A DNA stretch of 64,000 bases, from assembly GCF_013201725.1 (NCBI RefSeq), contig NZ_CP053835.1:806001-870000 (forward strand), written 5' to 3'. The number at the start of each line of letters is the position of its first letter. Position 1 is the first letter of the stretch. Positions 43,707 through 51,101 of this stretch are shown piece after piece. Below the pieces are notes generated by a model, which was not told the DNA's origin, searched no databases, and saw nothing but the letters and a program-made list of their open reading frames with translations. The position numbers were made by a program, and so were the translations under genes. Source of the stretch: Arcobacter defluvii (GTDB lineage Bacteria > Campylobacterota > Campylobacteria > Campylobacterales > Arcobacteraceae).

Positions 43707-43708
43707 AT

Positions 43709-44158
43709 TTATTGACAATCTTCACATAAACCATAAATTGTCATAACATGTTCTTTTAATATAAAATTATTTTTTGTTGCAATTTTAATTTGATTTAATT
43801 CAATTAAATCATCGTTAAATTCAATAATTTTCCCACAGTTCGTGCAGATTAAATGGTCATGATGTTCTGTAAGATTAAGTTCATATCTTAAAATACCATC
43901 TCCTATATCTAACTGATTTACTAATTTCATATCATGAAAAAATTTCATTGCTCTATAAACAGTGGCAATTCCTATTGATACATTATAAATAGATTTTATT
44001 TCATTTGATATTTCTTCAGCTGTTAGATGTTTTTTAGAAAAATATAATACTTTTAAAATATAATCTTTTTGGATAGAATTTTTTAAACCAATTTTAGAAA
44101 CTTGTTTTTTAAAGTTTTTTAGAAAAATATTAAATGCTATATCTTGATTATTTTCCAT
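43709..44158 (-). CDS. fur: Fur-family metalloregulator
   Basis: 149 residues. The winged helix comprises KDYILKVLYFSKKHLTAEEI and GIATVYRAMKFF. The dimer domain has the metal-site residues EHHDHLIC and two CxxC pairs (CTNC and CEDC). It represses iron genes when bound to ferrous iron. It could be the global Fur or a second member such as PerR; the HHDH segment and the surrounding iron genes favour Fur. It lies directly upstream of the ferrosome-like operon on the same strand and shares a TAATG overlap with a 47-aa peptide gene. Confidence 0.9.
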   Translation of the reverse strand: MENNQDIAFNIFLKNFKKQVSKIGLKNSIQKDYILKVLYFSKKHLTAEEISNEIKSIYNVSIGIATVYRAMKFFHDMKLVNQLDIGDGILRYELNLTEHHDHLICTNCGKIIEFNDDLIELNQIKIATKNNFILKEHVMTIYGLCEDCQ

Positions 44159-44301
44159 TAATTTATCCCTTTTATTAATATAAAAATTATGCTAAAACTA
44201 AGAGTTAAACCATAAAGTTTCCACAAGTTCTTATGGATTTTAATATTTCTTTTGTACAAAGGTGAATTTGTTATTTCATTTTGATTATTTAGATTTTCCA
44301 C
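44158..44301 (-). CDS. 47-residue membrane peptide upstream of fur
   Basis: Read directly from the sequence. A GTG start follows AAAGGAG at five bases. The N-terminus is polar (ENLNNQNEI), then basic (YKRNIKIHKNLWK). One hydrophobic helix follows (LYGLTLSFSIIFILI). The stop TAA overlaps the fur ATG (TAATG), which implies coupled translation. No family is recognised. Confidence 0.55.
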   Translation of the reverse strand: MENLNNQNEITNSPLYKRNIKIHKNLWKLYGLTLSFSIIFILIKGIN

Positions 44302-44352
44302 ATTAACTCCTTTTATAATCAAAAGGATATCATAAAATTCTTAAAAGAATAT

Positions 44353-44370
44353 TGATTGTAATTATCATTT
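44353..44370. promoter_or_regulatory. Fur-box-like site between fur and the 44427 gene
   Basis: TGATTGTAATTATCATTT is an imperfect dyad in the 125-base divergent gap. It could provide autoregulation of fur and control of the plus-strand gene. Confidence 0.45.
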
Positions 44371-44426
44371 TAAATCAAATTTTAAGTATTTCATAAATAT
44401 AATCAAAAAAACAAAAAAGGATTTTT

Positions 44427-44819
44427 ATGTTGAATGTTACACTTTTAACATCTGTTGCAAAAAGTGCTTTAGTTGGAGCAGTAGCTACAAAAATAGTTGA
44501 TACTTTAGTTTCTTCAAAAATAAATAATAAAATTGAACAAACAAAATGGCTTAGAAACACAAAGTTAGATCTGTTTTCAAAACTAACAGAAGAGATAATG
44601 CTAATAGATAATGAAAATTTTAAAACACAATTAAAAGATATAAAAAGAATATCAGCAAAAATAATTCTTTTAGTTAATGATAGAAAATTGGAAGATAAAA
44701 TAGAAGATTATATAACTAGATTAAATAGATTTTCTCAAAATGAAAAGATTGAAAGAAATGCTTTATCTTTGGTAAATAAAGATATGATCTCTTTTTTACA
44801 GAAAAATATACGTTTATAA
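44427..44819 (+). CDS. Hypothetical protein with N-terminal membrane segment
   Basis: 130 residues. The N-terminal 28 residues are moderately hydrophobic (LLTSVAKSALVGAVATKIVDTLV). The rest is helical and highly charged, with no recognised domain. AAAAAGGA precedes the ATG. It is divergent from fur across a Fur-like box and followed by fumC. The GAVAT-rich start recalls the small proteins of the ferrosome-like operon, so it may belong with them. Confidence 0.6.
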   Translation: MLNVTLLTSVAKSALVGAVATKIVDTLVSSKINNKIEQTKWLRNTKLDLFSKLTEEIMLIDNENFKTQLKDIKRISAKIILLVNDRKLEDKIEDYITRLNRFSQNEKIERNALSLVNKDMISFLQKNIRL

Positions 44820-44886
44820 AAAATTAAATAATTATTAAGATATTATATATAATAATGATACTCTATATCAATTAATAGGAAAAACA

Positions 44887-46284
44887 ATGGATTTTAGAAT
44901 TGAAAAAGATACAATGGGTGAAATTAAAGTTCCAAATAATCAATATTGGGGTGCACAAACTCAAAGAAGTTTAGAAAACTTTCCAATCGGTGGTGAGAAA
45001 ATGCCTAAAGAGATAATTGAAGGATTTGCTTATTTAAAAAAAGCTTGCGCTATTGTAAATAATAAATTAAATAGATTAGATAAAATAAAAACAGATGCAA
45101 TTTGTGTAAGTTGTGATGAAATAATTCAAGGTAAATTAGCAAATGAATTTCCTTTGGTTGTTTGGCAAACAGGTTCAGGAACACAATCTAATATGAATGT
45201 AAATGAAGTAGTCGCTTCAAGAGCAACTGAAAACTTGGGAAAAGATTTTAGAGTTGAAAAACTTATTCATCCAAATGATGATGTAAATAAAGGACAAAGT
45301 TCAAATGATACTTATCCAACAGCTATGAGAATAGCATTTGTTCTTGAACTTCAAAAAAGATTGATTCCATCTATTAATGTTTTAAAATCAACTTTAGAAA
45401 ATAAATCAAAAGAGTTTGAAAATATTGTAAAAATAGGAAGAACTCACCTTCAAGATGCAACACCTTTAACTTTAGGACAAGAAATTTCAGCTTATGTTGA
45501 TATGTTGGATAAAGCTTTAAATCAAATTGATGATTCTATGAAATATATTGTTGAACTTGCTATTGGTGGAACTGCTGTTGGAACGGGACTAAATTCTCAT
45601 CCAAATTTTTCACCTATGGTTTGTGAAGTTTTAAATATCTTAACAAATACAAAATATGAGTTTAAATCTCATCCAAATAAATTTCATGCTTTAACATCTC
45701 ATGATGGAGAAGTTTTTTTAAGTGGAGCTTTAAATGCCCTTGCTTCAAATCTTATGAAAATAGCAAATGATATAAGATGGCTTTCATCAGGTCCTAGATG
45801 CGGAATAGGGGAGATTACAATTCCTGAAAATGAGCCAGGAAGTTCAATAATGCCAGGAAAAGTAAATCCAACTCAAAGTGAAGCTATGACTATGGTTGCT
45901 GTTCAAGTTATGGGAAATCATACAACTGTTAGTGTAGCTGCATCTCAGGGTAATTTTGAATTAAATGTATTTAAACCTGTAATTGCATTAAACATTATTC
46001 AATCAATAAGACTTTTAAGTGATACGATGCTTGCTTTTAATGATAATTGTGCAGTTGGAATAGAGCCAAATCTATCAAATATCAATAAATATCTAAATGA
46101 TTCACTTATGCTTGTAACTGCACTTAATCCATATATTGGTTATGAAAAAGCTGCGCTTATCGCAAAAACAGCTCATAAAAATGGAACAACATTAAAACAA
46201 GAAGCATTAAATCTTGGGATTTTGACTGAATCAGAGTTTGATTCTTATGTAAAACCAGAAAATATGATTCATCCTACTTTATAA
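44887..46284 (+). CDS. fumC: Class II fumarate hydratase
   Basis: 465 residues. It converts fumarate to malate in the TCA cycle without an iron-sulfur cluster. It has [29 protein letters not shown] and the family signature [16 protein letters not shown] near residue 318. AATAGGAAA lies before the ATG. The upstream gap has an AT-rich TATAAT-like element and a weak Fur-like sequence (44851-44870). An iron-free fumarase inside an iron-regulated island fits iron-sparing use. Confidence 0.96.
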   Translation: MDFRIEKDTMGEIKVPNNQYWGAQTQRSLENFPIGGEKMPKEIIEGFAYLKKACAIVNNKLNRLDKIKTDAICVSCDEIIQGKLANEFPLVVWQTGSGTQSNMNVNEVVASRATENLGKDFRVEKLIHPNDDVNKGQSSNDTYPTAMRIAFVLELQKRLIPSINVLKSTLENKSKEFENIVKIGRTHLQDATPLTLGQEISAYVDMLDKALNQIDDSMKYIVELAIGGTAVGTGLNSHPNFSPMVCEVLNILTNTKYEFKSHPNKFHALTSHDGEVFLSGALNALASNLMKIANDIRWLSSGPRCGIGEITIPENEPGSSIMPGKVNPTQSEAMTMVAVQVMGNHTTVSVAASQGNFELNVFKPVIALNIIQSIRLLSDTMLAFNDNCAVGIEPNLSNINKYLNDSLMLVTALNPYIGYEKAALIAKTAHKNGTTLKQEALNLGILTESEFDSYVKPENMIHPTL

Positions 46285-46297
46285 TTTGGAGAAATGA

Positions 46298-46543
46298 TTG
46301 AAAGATTTAGAAAAGTATTTTTTAATAGAAGATTTTGAAGATGGTTGGGGTATGGAAGATGAGTTTATTTGTGAGGAACAATTATTTGATTATTGTGTTG
46401 AAGCTTTATTTATTCCTGATGAAAAAATTGAAGAGTTAAATATGATTGATGGTGAGTTAGAAATTTTTTTAAAAGATTTAGACGTTGAAGATATATCAGA
46501 AGATTGGTATGTCAATCTTATAAAAAATTCTAAAGATAATTAA
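46298..46543 (+). CDS. Acidic hypothetical protein
   Basis: 81 residues, strongly acidic (more than 25 Asp or Glu), with the segment DFEDGWGMEDEFICEEQLFDYCVEA cut here in two: DFEDGWGMEDEF and ICEEQLFDYCVEA. TTG start with GGAG at the right distance; an ATG four bases earlier is in a frame that stops soon. No family is recognised. It follows fumC by 13 bases and ends at a strong terminator. Confidence 0.6.
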   Translation: MKDLEKYFLIEDFEDGWGMEDEFICEEQLFDYCVEALFIPDEKIEELNMIDGELEIFLKDLDVEDISEDWYVNLIKNSKDN

Positions 46544-46544
46544 A

Positions 46545-46575
46545 TGTAAAATAGCAGAATTTCTGCTATTTTACA
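46545..46575. terminator. Bidirectional terminator with long stem
   Basis: TGTAAAATAGCAGAA and its complement face each other across one base, giving a stem of about 13 usable pairs. It lies between the acidic gene and the convergent kinase remnant. Confidence 0.75.
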
Positions 46576-46807
46576 CTTCAATAGAAAAAGCAACACCATT
46601 TTGTTTATTTGTAACTAAAATATTACCTTTAAAATGGCTTTCAATAATCATTTTAGACATATAAAGTCCTATTCCACCAGCATTATCTAAAATACTTGTA
46701 ATTGAAAGATTATTTTTTATATTAATTTCTATTTTTATTTTTGGATTTTTTATATTTCTTGAAATAATCGCATCTTTTGCATTAAAGAAAATCAATAAAA
46801 TAGGAGT
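46571..46807 (-). pseudogene. Histidine kinase ATPase-domain remnant
   Basis: The frame begins after a stop and contains FFNAKDAIISRNIKNPK (N box), then DNAGGIGLYMSKMIIESHF, then the terminal strand (NGVAFSIEV). In intact kinases about 20-25 residues (the ATP lid) stand between DNAGGI and GLYMSK; here they are deleted without loss of frame. The sensor, dimerisation part and H box are also missing. It is read as a decayed gene end truncated by the divergent gene at 46812. Confidence 0.7.
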
Positions 46808-46811
46808 TTAG

Positions 46812-47309
46812 ATGAAAAATATATTTATATTTTTAACAATTTGTTTATCAGTTAGTTTAAATGCTCATAATTTAATTATAAATGTTATGGATAATTCAGA
46901 CAATACTATTACAGTAAGAGGTGAATTTAGTACAGGTGAAGATGCAGCAGGAGCTATGATAAGATTAGAATCACTTGTAAGTGGTGATATTTTATTTAAA
47001 CAAAGGCTTCCTGCTGAAAGTGAACTAATTGTAAATATCCCAAAAGAACCATATCAAATAGTTCTTGATGGAGGTCCTGGTCATACAATAATAAAAGATG
47101 GAATAGCGCCACTTGAAGGATTTGCAGAAGAGTTAAAAGAGAAAGTAACTGATGTTAATACAAAACTATCAAAACCAGAAAATTTAAATAATGAATGGGA
47201 TTTTCTAACAATTTTCTTTTTTACTTTATGTTTGATTTTATTTGCACTTTCAATATATTTTAGTAACAAAAATACAAATAAAATTTTAGAGAAAATAAAA
47301 GAAGTTTAA
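46812..47309 (+). CDS. Periplasmic protein with membrane anchor and mature N-terminal His
   Basis: 165 residues. The signal peptide ends at SLNA, so the mature protein would start with His (HNLIINVMDN). A beta-rich domain follows (GEFSTGEDAAGAMIRLE, LDGGPGHTI). A membrane helix lies near 130-150 with a basic tail. It is similar to the 100-residue protein at 47583-47885 and has a loose likeness to DUF4198 or nickel/cobalt-transport-type domains. Possible metal-binding periplasmic protein. hemP follows. Confidence 0.65.
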   Translation: MKNIFIFLTICLSVSLNAHNLIINVMDNSDNTITVRGEFSTGEDAAGAMIRLESLVSGDILFKQRLPAESELIVNIPKEPYQIVLDGGPGHTIIKDGIAPLEGFAEELKEKVTDVNTKLSKPENLNNEWDFLTIFFFTLCLILFALSIYFSNKNTNKILEKIKEV

Positions 47310-47320
47310 AGCTATAATAT

Positions 47321-47339
47321 TGATATCAATTATCAATTT
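47321..47339. promoter_or_regulatory. Fur-box-like site before hemP
   Basis: TTGATATCAATTATCAATT lies about 70 bases before hemP. The region from here to the TATAAT at 47377-47382 resembles the region at 50877-50960 base by base in long stretches. Confidence 0.5.
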
Positions 47340-47409
47340 TATTAATTCTTAAGATTTCTTGCGTTAATATCCTATTTATAATTTGTTAAATAAGTTATTT
47401 AGGAAAAAA

Positions 47410-47544
47410 ATGCAAGAAGAAAAAGAAAAAAAGATTGATAGTAAAGATATCTTTGAACATAAAACTACAATCACTATTGTTCATGAAGGACAAGAATATC
47501 AACTTAGAATTACAAAAGCAAATAAGTTGATTTTAACAAAATGA
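47410..47544 (+). CDS. hemP: HemP-like hemin uptake protein
   Basis: Read directly from the sequence: 44 residues. The C-terminal segment GQEYQLRITKANKLILTK is the HemP family core (G-x-x-Y-x-L-R-x-T-x-x-x-K-L-I-L-T-K). HemP is a small protein encoded with heme or siderophore uptake genes in many Proteobacteria, where it can activate receptor genes. AGGAAAAAAA precedes the ATG. A Fur-like box and TATAAT lie upstream. Confidence 0.85.
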   Translation: MQEEKEKKIDSKDIFEHKTTITIVHEGQEYQLRITKANKLILTK

Positions 47545-47545
47545 T

Positions 47546-47576
47546 AGATTTCTCTTAAATTTTTTAAGAGAAATCT
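47546..47576. terminator. Bidirectional terminator after hemP
   Basis: AGATTTCTCTTAAA and TTTAAGAGAAATCT form a 14-bp perfect stem with a very short T loop, between hemP and the convergent 47583 gene. Confidence 0.75.
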
Positions 47577-47582
47577 GTTTAT

Positions 47583-47885
47583 TTATTGAGTTATATCTTT
47601 GCTTTTTATATAAACTTCATGTCCTTCACCTGCATCTAAAATAGCCGTAAATTCACCTTTTGGTTTTTTAAAAGTTACTTCACTATTTTCATTCATTTTA
47701 GTTTCATATATCTCTTTACCATCTTGTTCTATTATAAAATACACACCATTTGCACTACTGCCATCACTAAAGCCACCTTCACAAGTGATAGTTTCATCTG
47801 CATTATCAAAGCAGTTCATTATTGCAGAATGAGCAAATGCTGAACTTGCTAAGATTGAAAGTAAAAATATAGTTTTTTTAATCAT
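47583..47885 (-). CDS. Small periplasmic protein with mature N-terminal His
   Basis: 100 residues. Signal peptide TIFLLSILASSAFA, then HSAIMNCFDNADETITCEGGFSD as the first part of the mature protein. Two cysteines are likely to form a disulfide. GEFTAILDAGEGHEVYI matches the LDGGPGHTI part of the protein at 46812. It follows feoB on the same strand, so it may belong to the feo operon. Function unknown; possible ferrous iron or copper binding. Confidence 0.7.
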   Translation of the reverse strand: MIKKTIFLLSILASSAFAHSAIMNCFDNADETITCEGGFSDGSSANGVYFIIEQDGKEIYETKMNENSEVTFKKPKGEFTAILDAGEGHEVYIKSKDITQ

Positions 47886-47929
47886 TTTTTATCCTTTTTA
47901 TTAAATTGATTTTTTTATTTTTCATATTG

Positions 47930-50386
47930 TTAAGAGTTTTTTAATCCTCCTTTCCAATTGATTGATTTATTGGGATACAGTCCTAATACTAGGGTAATTG
48001 TTAAAACTATAAAGTAGTAATAACTCATGGCTTCAAAGCCACTCAACGTATAAATATTTCCTAAAGTAAACACAATTGAAGCTATCAATATTCCTAAAGT
48101 TACAGGAAAAAATATTGCAAATAACATCCATTTGAAACTATTTGTTTGCATTTTTACAACTATCATTGTTGCTATGCAAGGAGGAGTTAAAAGCATAAAA
48201 ATTATAATTGCAGTAGCATGAAGTGGAGTATATCCACTGTTAAGTGCCATCGCTTCTTCAGCTCTTAGATTATCTGCTTTATTGTTTTCATATAAAGAAC
48301 CCAGCGTTGCAACAGCACTTTCTCTTGCTGCAAATGAACTTAAAAATGCAACATTGATTTTCCAATCAAATCCTGCAAATTGAGTGAGAGGTTCTATAGA
48401 ACGTCCAGCCATTCCAAGAAGTGAATTTTCAACTTTTTCATTTTTTATTTCTCTTAAAATAGATTTTCTATCATTTGATAACTCTCTTAAAGCAATGTTG
48501 ATTTTTTTTGCTTCAACATCTTTTAAAGGTCTTATTAATTTATAATATAAGGCATTTTCTTTTTTGAATTTTTCATCAACGCTACTTGATGAATTTGCCA
48601 TTTTTTTAGTTCTATAATTATCATAATAGTTTAAAAGCTCAGATACTTTTTCTTTTGAATTTATATGTTCATAATATATTGAGTCTTTTATTTTTGAATC
48701 AAAATTTACTAAAGCATCATTTGACATATTTTCAAATTTAGTTTTAGATTCTTCTGTTAATCCTGGAAATTGAAGTAGGGCGAAAAGTACAATTGCAACA
48801 GCTAAAACAATCGTTACAACTTTTTTGATATATAACCAAACTCTTTGAGAAGAACGAATAATAATACCTTTTAGAGTTGGTAAATGATAAGGTGGTAATT
48901 CCATAACAAAAGGAGCTGTTTCTCTATTTTTTAAAACAGTGCTAGTTAAAATTTTTGCAACTATTAATGCTGAAAAAATTGTTATTGTAGAAATATAAAA
49001 CATCATCAAAGCCATATCAGGTTTAAAAAATGCTCCTAAAAGTAGGGTGTAAAATGGAACTTTTGCTAAACAATTCATATAAGGAACTGTTAAAATTGTA
49101 GCCATTCTAGCTCTTTCATCTGCAATTCCTTTTGTTGACATAACAGCAGGAACTGCACAACCTCCAACCATCGCACCGCCAAGTACAAGTGGAAGAGTAG
49201 ATTGTCCATGAAGACCAAATTTTCTAAATACTCTATCAAGAATAAATGCCATTCTTGGCATATATCCAACATCTTCCATGATAGCAATTAAGGCAAATAA
49301 AATAAAAAATATTGGAATATAATTTAGTAAAGCATTTGCACTATTTACCATCCAAATAGCAAAATCAGTTATCATTGGAACATCTGTAAAATTTGCATTA
49401 GGCATAATATCAATCACAAAATTTTTAATACTTGCTAAAATAGGCCAAGTATAATCTGTGAGTTTATAGCCATAGACAATAGATATTTCATAAACCAAAA
49501 ACATCAAAGCAAATAAAATAGGTAAAGCCAAAAATCTATTTAAAATGATTTTGTCTGCTTTATCTGTTAGTGTTTCTTTATTTTTCTTCTCTTCAATAAC
49601 ATTTTTTTGATAAATTATTTCTGCACTGTCATATCTAAATGTTGCGAGAAAAGTAATGATGTTTTTATTATATTTTGTTTCAAAAAGTTGATTATCCTTT
49701 TCCAGTTTTTCTTCAATCTTTAAAAAATCTTTTTTTAGATATTCAATAACTGTTGAATCACCTTCTAAAGCTTTTATTGCAAGCCATCTTTTTGATAAAT
49801 ATGAAGTGGAATTTTTGATTTCATTTTCTATATCTAAAATAAAACTTTCTAACTCTTCATAATTTATTTTAAACTCTTCAAAATTTGTTTTATTTTCATG
49901 TAGATTTATAATAGTTTTCATAATCTCTTCACTACCAATACCTTTTGCTCCACTTGCTTCAACAACTGGACATCCAAGCATTAAAGAGATTTTTTTGCTA
50001 TCTATTTTTATTCCTCTTCTTGAAGCAACATCCATCATATTTAAAACTATAACAACAGGAAGTCCCATTTCTAAAAGTTGAAAAGTTAGATATAGATTTC
50101 TTTTTAAATTTGAAGCATCAACAACATTTATTATGATGTCTGGATTTTCATTTAAAATAAACTCTTTTGCAACTCTTTCTTCTAATGAATAAGAACTAAA
50201 AGAGTAAGTTCCTGGTAAATCAACCATTTGTACTTTGTACTCTTCATATTTAAAAAAACCTGTTTTTTTATCAACTGTAACGCCAGGATAATTTGCAATA
50301 TGTTGTTCTATTCCACTTACTAGATTAAATATTGTAGATTTTCCACAGTTTGGTTGTCCTGCTAATACTGTTTTTATATTTTTCAT
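47930..50386 (-). CDS. feoB: Ferrous iron transporter FeoB
   Basis: 818 residues, somewhat long. The N-terminal G domain has GQPNCGKS (10-17), DLPGTYSFS, NMMD and SGAKGIG. A helical GDI region follows. The membrane part carries two Gate domains (one around ILLTPPCIATMIVV and the other at LGGAMVGGCAVPAVMSTKGI). A charged helical insert lies around residues 545-660. It imports Fe2+ across the inner membrane. It overlaps feoA by 4 bases. Confidence 0.96.
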   Translation of the reverse strand: MKNIKTVLAGQPNCGKSTIFNLVSGIEQHIANYPGVTVDKKTGFFKYEEYKVQMVDLPGTYSFSSYSLEERVAKEFILNENPDIIINVVDASNLKRNLYLTFQLLEMGLPVVIVLNMMDVASRRGIKIDSKKISLMLGCPVVEASGAKGIGSEEIMKTIINLHENKTNFEEFKINYEELESFILDIENEIKNSTSYLSKRWLAIKALEGDSTVIEYLKKDFLKIEEKLEKDNQLFETKYNKNIITFLATFRYDSAEIIYQKNVIEEKKNKETLTDKADKIILNRFLALPILFALMFLVYEISIVYGYKLTDYTWPILASIKNFVIDIMPNANFTDVPMITDFAIWMVNSANALLNYIPIFFILFALIAIMEDVGYMPRMAFILDRVFRKFGLHGQSTLPLVLGGAMVGGCAVPAVMSTKGIADERARMATILTVPYMNCLAKVPFYTLLLGAFFKPDMALMMFYISTITIFSALIVAKILTSTVLKNRETAPFVMELPPYHLPTLKGIIIRSSQRVWLYIKKVVTIVLAVAIVLFALLQFPGLTEESKTKFENMSNDALVNFDSKIKDSIYYEHINSKEKVSELLNYYDNYRTKKMANSSSSVDEKFKKENALYYKLIRPLKDVEAKKINIALRELSNDRKSILREIKNEKVENSLLGMAGRSIEPLTQFAGFDWKINVAFLSSFAARESAVATLGSLYENNKADNLRAEEAMALNSGYTPLHATAIIIFMLLTPPCIATMIVVKMQTNSFKWMLFAIFFPVTLGILIASIVFTLGNIYTLSGFEAMSYYYFIVLTITLVLGLYPNKSINWKGGLKNS

Positions 50387-50607
50387 ATTATTTCAATTTC
50401 TATTAATTTTGCTTCACTTTTTCTAAGAGTTAAATTGTAATTATGTATTTTTAACTCCATTGGATCATATAAAGGTGCTTCTCTTATTATTTCAATAAAT
50501 GCTCCCTTTACAAATCCCATATCAAGTAATTTATAAAGTAGTTTTCCTTTAGCGTTTAATCTTAAAACTTTTACTTTATTTCCTTTTTTTACTTCATCCA
50601 ATCCCAT
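50383..50607 (-). CDS. feoA: FeoA protein
   Basis: 74 residues, an SH3-like small protein (GNKVKVLRLNAKGKLLYKLLDMGFVKGAFIEI cut here: KVLRLNAKGKLLYKLLDMG, then FVKGAFIEI). It stimulates FeoB and is encoded directly before it. ATG with AAGGAGAA upstream. Confidence 0.93.
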   Translation of the reverse strand: MGLDEVKKGNKVKVLRLNAKGKLLYKLLDMGFVKGAFIEIIREAPLYDPMELKIHNYNLTLRKSEAKLIEIEII

Positions 50608-50702
50608 AAAATATTCTCCTTATTTTTAAAATGAATTTTTTTGATTTTTATAGTTATATAGTTGTTTTTATGTTATATAAGTAGAATATTAATTACAATA
50701 TT

Positions 50703-50822
50703 TTATTTCTCATTTGATTTGCAAGAGTCTTTTCCACAGTTACAACTATTGTTTCTAAAAACTTTTTTATAAAGATAAAAAAGTGCTGCTAGTGTAATAA
50801 TTAATAAAAAGAGATTTTCCAT
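50703..50822 (-). CDS. FeoB-associated Cys-rich membrane protein
   Basis: Read directly from the sequence: 39 residues. A single helix (NLFLLIITLAALFYLY) is followed by KKVFRNN and the Cys-rich tail SCNCGKDSCKS. This is the layout of the FeoB-associated Cys-rich family. It lies 96 bases upstream of feoA on the same strand. TTAGGAAAA precedes the ATG. It is probably the first gene of the feo operon. Confidence 0.85.
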   Translation of the reverse strand: MENLFLLIITLAALFYLYKKVFRNNSCNCGKDSCKSNEK

Positions 50823-50876
50823 TATTTTTCCTAATTTTAAATAAATAAGATATTATCAAATTAAAACTTAAATATT

Positions 50877-50898
50877 AATGATACTAATTATCAATTTT
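50877..50898. promoter_or_regulatory. Fur-box-like site in the feo / receptor divergent region
   Basis: AATGATACTAATTATCAATTTT lies 55 bases before the Cys-rich feo gene and about 100 bases before the receptor promoter. This 279-base gap holds this site, a promoter, and the leader element. Confidence 0.55.
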
Positions 50899-50991
50899 AT
50901 TTAAAATTAAGATTAACTCTGTTAATATTCCATTGATTTTTTGTTAATGATTAGTTAAATAAAGCGAACAAACTAAACTAACAAAAACATT

Positions 50992-50997
50992 TATAAT
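50992..50997 (+). promoter_or_regulatory. Putative -10 box of the first TonB receptor
   Basis: TATAAT within CATTTATAATATT. Transcription from here would give a leader of about 100 bases that includes the shared element at 51038-51060. Confidence 0.45.
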
Positions 50998-51037
50998 ATT
51001 TACTAGCTAGCAAAATTTCTAATTATGTTCTCCTAAA

Positions 51038-51060
51038 AAGTAGCCAGCCAAAAATCAAAA
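51038..51060 (+). promoter_or_regulatory. Shared leader element, copy 1
   Basis: 23 bases beginning AAGTAGCCAGCC and ending in ATCAAAA. They match copy 2 at 56795-56817 in 22 of 23 positions. It lies in the untranslated leader of the first TonB receptor, 41 bases before its start. Confidence 0.6.
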
Positions 51061-51101
51061 TCAAACATAAAAAATATTTAATTTTCTTGGAGGAAAATAG
51101 A

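Noticed and set aside
44851-44870. Fur-like box before fumC
   Set aside because: Only partial dyad symmetry (AATGATA / TATATCA) in AT-rich DNA, so it is mentioned with fumC but not listed as a site.
51087-51101. TTG 51087 as receptor start
   Set aside because: This TTG is part of the ribosome binding region TTGGAGGAAAA; the TTG at 51102 is properly spaced from it.
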